This document shows positions 15,738-17,620 of a stretch of 17,620 bases of DNA, piece by piece. Position numbers and translations under genes: made by a program. This DNA is from Candidatus Hebobacteria bacterium. GTDB taxonomy: Bacteria; Armatimonadota; Hebobacteria; Hebobacterales; Hebobacteraceae. Position 1 is the first letter of the stretch. The number at the start of each line of letters is the position of its first letter. Below the pieces are notes generated by a model, which did not search any database, was not told the DNA's origin, and saw only the letters and a program-made list of their open reading frames with translations. The stretch is from positions 1 through 17,620 of the forward strand of contig JALGTT010000008.1 of assembly GCA_029821235.1 (NCBI GenBank), given 5' to 3'.

Positions 15738-16336
15738 ATGGCCATCCTGCCGCTGGCACTAGTGATCGGCCTGGGGCGGGAGCCCAGCCTCGGCCTGGCC
15801 GGAGACCTGCGGCGGCTCAACTGGCGGGTCCAGCTCGCGCCGTGGCCTGCCTTCAAGTCCGGCTGGCGGGGAGCCAAGCCGGGCGTGGTGGTGATTGATT
15901 TCCGCGCGTTGAACGCGGAGGCGGCGGCCGCCTGCCGGGCGGTCCGCGCGGGCAGCGCCCTTCGCCGAGTTCCCCTGCTCGCCGTCGTCCCCGAGCAGGA
16001 GGCCGCAGGCGTTGACCTCTCCCTCGGCCTCGACGACCTGCTCCTGTCCCCCTACCGCCTCACCGACCTGGAGGCGCGCCTACGCGTGCTGCGGTGGCGG
16101 CAGGAACGGGAGCGAACCGCAGGCGTGTTGCGCGCGGGGCGGCTCACCCTCGACCCGGCCACCTATCAAGCGGCGATAGACGGCGTACCCCTCGACCTCA
16201 CCCTGAAGGAGTACCAGCTCCTGCTCTTTCTCGTCCGCCACCCCAACCGCTCCGCCGCCTCCGCGCCAAGACCGAAGCCGCCGGCGACCTGATCGAGACC
16301 GTGAGAGGGGTGGGGTATCGGTTGGTGGCACGGTAG
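15738..16336 (+). pseudogene. OmpR-type response regulator with deleted and frame-shifted winged helix
   Basis: Residues 1-120 form a receiver-like domain and about 130-171 the start of an OmpR/PhoB winged helix (LTLKEYQLLLFLVRHPNR). After R171 (16248-16250) the frame runs into unrelated SAASAPRPKPPAT and stops at 16292. The real C-terminus, LRRLRAKTE...ETVRGVGYRLVAR, follows in another frame from about 16250 to 16336. Compared with the family, about 25-30 codons containing the recognition helix are missing at the junction, together with a frame change. The receiver keeps a candidate phospho-acceptor D54 (VVVIDF) but lacks the N-terminal acidic pair and has S104 where the conserved Lys belongs. 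No histidine kinase is nearby. I call it a decayed gene; a shortened 184-aa protein could still be made, and an assembly error must be excluded. Confidence 0.75.
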
Positions 16337-16452
16337 GGGTGTCCCAAGCCGTGTGTAGGGGAGATTGAGCGCCGAACGCGGGGCGGGCTTCGGTCGGGGG
16401 AGCGAAACCCTGGGTCCGTTGTCTGCATCTATTCCCGTGGAGGTGGACCGCA

Positions 16453-17427
16453 GTGGAGCGGAGGGCAACGCTGGTGCGGCAAGCCGCGAACGGCGACCGC
16501 GCCGCGTTCGACGAACTCGCTAGAAGTCACCGGCCCTGGTTGCTGGGACTGTGCTTCCGGCTTCTGCGCGACCGCGAGGCAGCGGAGGACGCGGTGCAGG
16601 AGGCCCTGACGGCGGCATTCACGCACATTGCGCAACTCCGCGAACCGGATCGGTTTCGCGCCTGGCTAGGCCGGATTGCTCTCAACACCTGTCGTATGTA
16701 CGTGCGTCGAATGGCGTCTCTCCCGACACAGGAGCCAATCGCCGAGTCTGCTCTCGCATCCGAGGCCGACGGTGAACGGAGCCTTGCAGAAGTGAACGGT
16801 GCGCTGGCCCGGATTGACCATGCGACCAGGAACATTCTTCTGCTCTTCTACGACGAAGGGCTCAGCCACGCCGAACTCGCGGAAATGCTCTCTCTGTCCG
16901 CCTCCGCCGTCAAGAGCCGGCTTCACCGTGCTCGAGAGCGACTGCGAAAGGAGATGCTGAAGATGATGACCCCCGAACAGAGGGCCAGGCTCGGCGTCAC
17001 CCAGGACGAGTCATGGGCTCTGCACACCATTCTGTTGGTGGAACCCGATCGGTCACTCGCGGCCTCGATCTGCGAGAGCCTGACGACAGCCGGGTACGAG
17101 GTTGTCACTCTGCCCAGTGGCGAAGCCGCCCTCGAGGCCGCAACGGCGCGACGGGGCCAGATGTTGATTCTGGACAAACACTGCGGCGAGCCCCACTGGA
17201 TTGAGGTGCTGACGCTGCTGAAAACCCAGGCGTGGGCGCGCGAGAACCTGCCGGTGGCGGCGCTGGTTGACCCGGACAATGAACGGGACGTGTTCCTTGC
17301 CTGGGGGGCCGGGGCCGTCATCTGTCTGAGCCGTCCTCCTGCCGGCGACGAACTGGTCGGACTTGTGAAAAGGCTGGAGCGTCTCTGGCCCGAGGAACTG
17401 CGACCGGAGCCCTGGCCCGACGAGTGA
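16453..17427 (+). CDS. ECF sigma factor fused to a C-terminal receiver-like domain
   Basis: The 324-aa product starts with an extracytoplasmic-function sigma factor. Sigma region 2 is at about 1-88 (DAVQEALTAAFTHIAQL, FRAWLGRIALNTCRMYVRR), followed by a linker at 89-110. Sigma region 4 is at about 112-168, with a complete helix-turn-helix (LSHAELAEMLSLSASAVKSR). After a short linker, residues 190-312 resemble a CheY-type receiver: ILLVEPDR, a central D241 (MLILDKH) and AGAVICLSRPP. The acidic pair is reduced to E197/D199, the Thr/Ser position is Val272, and the conserved Lys is R294, so phosphorylation may be lost or altered. The GTG start has GGAGGT eight bases upstream. A normal ECF ends around residue 170. 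No anti-sigma gene is seen in the window, so the C-terminal domain may control activity, which is inference. Confidence 0.85.
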   Translation: MERRATLVRQAANGDRAAFDELARSHRPWLLGLCFRLLRDREAAEDAVQEALTAAFTHIAQLREPDRFRAWLGRIALNTCRMYVRRMASLPTQEPIAESALASEADGERSLAEVNGALARIDHATRNILLLFYDEGLSHAELAEMLSLSASAVKSRLHRARERLRKEMLKMMTPEQRARLGVTQDESWALHTILLVEPDRSLAASICESLTTAGYEVVTLPSGEAALEAATARRGQMLILDKHCGEPHWIEVLTLLKTQAWARENLPVAALVDPDNERDVFLAWGAGAVICLSRPPAGDELVGLVKRLERLWPEELRPEPWPDE

Positions 17428-17504
17428 GTCGGCGGAGGATCGTGCTCAAGACGTCACCTCCTATCACACAACGATTGCTGTCACGCCAAGAAGGCACGGA
17501 CGCT

Positions 17505-17526
17505 CTCCCGAAACACTCCCGAAACA
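17505..17526. repeat. Perfect tandem 11-bp direct repeat upstream of the last gene
   Basis: The unit CTCCCGAAACA occurs twice head to tail (17505-17515 and 17516-17526), 68 bases before the GTG of the partial gene and 78 bases after the sigma-receiver gene. Two units one helical turn apart in an intergenic region could be an operator or a promoter element. The GAAAC core resembles some ECF -35 elements, but I could not find a matching -10 at the right distance. The repeat itself is certain; its function is not. Confidence 0.6.
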
Positions 17527-17593
17527 TAGTCCCGCTATCCTGCTCCAGTGCGGGGGGACGCCCGCCGATATCTTGTGGTGAGAGGAGCGCTCC

Positions 17594-17620
17594 GTGGCGA
17601 ACACAGAAGAGCAGATCAAT
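17594..17620 (+). CDS. Start of an unidentified gene, truncated by the window edge
   Basis: A GTG at 17594 is preceded by AGAGGAG six bases upstream and opens a frame reading MANTEEQIN to the end of the window. Nine codons are too few to identify the product. The good ribosome site and the preceding 166-base non-coding gap support a real start. It would be the gene downstream of the ECF sigma-receiver fusion and a candidate for its regulation. Confidence 0.45.

Noticed and set aside
17510..17541. ECF-type promoter using GAAAC in the tandem repeat
   Set aside because: No CGTC-like -10 lies 16-17 bases downstream of either GAAAC; TATCCT at 17536 also lacks a -35 partner.
1..17620. CRISPR array, insertion sequence, transposase, integrase or prophage genes
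   Set aside because: No regularly spaced repeats, no recombinase-like proteins and no terminal inverted repeats were seen anywhere in the window.

Overview
The window is a GC-rich (by eye about two thirds G+C), densely coded stretch of a bacterial chromosome. The left 7.3 kb is a plus-strand operon for the methyl-transfer and acetyl-CoA-forming part of the Wood-Ljungdahl (reductive acetyl-CoA) pathway. This points to an anaerobe that uses the pathway for acetogenesis, autotrophy or acetyl-CoA oxidation. I cannot fix the phylum from sequence alone; high GC, type I sulfatase and paired M16B peptidases are compatible with several mostly uncultured lineages.

Region 1 (1-7306, plus): the C-terminus of acetyl-CoA synthase (acsB, cut by the window edge), the large CFeSP subunit (acsC), a RACo-type ASKHA ferredoxin activator that reductively repairs CFeSP, a BioD-like/DRTGG protein resembling the N-terminal part of phosphotransacetylase, the small CFeSP subunit (acsD), the methyl-H4folate:CFeSP methyltransferase (acsE), and a five-cysteine DUF166-type protein of unknown function. 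Spacings are short, one junction is an ATGA overlap, and nearly every gene has a clear Shine-Dalgarno. AcsE takes methyl from methyl-H4folate, AcsCD carries it on cobalt, AcsB joins it to CO and CoA, and RACo rescues oxidised cobalt. No CODH (acsA), CooC/AcsF or methylene-H4folate reductase gene is seen in the window.

Region 2 (7348-13799, minus), in transcription order: a cytosolic type I sulfatase, a D-2-hydroxyacid dehydrogenase, an active-site-intact M16B peptidase and a partner M16B-like protein with a destroyed zinc site (the last three joined by ATGA overlaps), a small orphan protein, tRNA-Ser(GCU), and a small zinc-ribbon/TPR protein.

Region 3 (13976-17620, plus): a second zinc-ribbon/TPR protein, this one with C-terminal membrane segments; ATP-dependent 6-phosphofructokinase; a degenerate OmpR-type response regulator whose winged helix carries an internal deletion and frame change; an ECF sigma factor fused to a C-terminal receiver-like domain; and the first codons of another gene at the window edge.

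The least ordinary items are the ECF sigma-receiver fusion (the same domain order as PhyR, but with an apparently intact sigma-4 helix-turn-helix), and the DUF166 and DRTGG/BioD-like genes embedded in the acs operon. No gene-free stretch exceeds 300 bases; the longest gaps are 8372-8560, 13800-13975 and 17428-17593.
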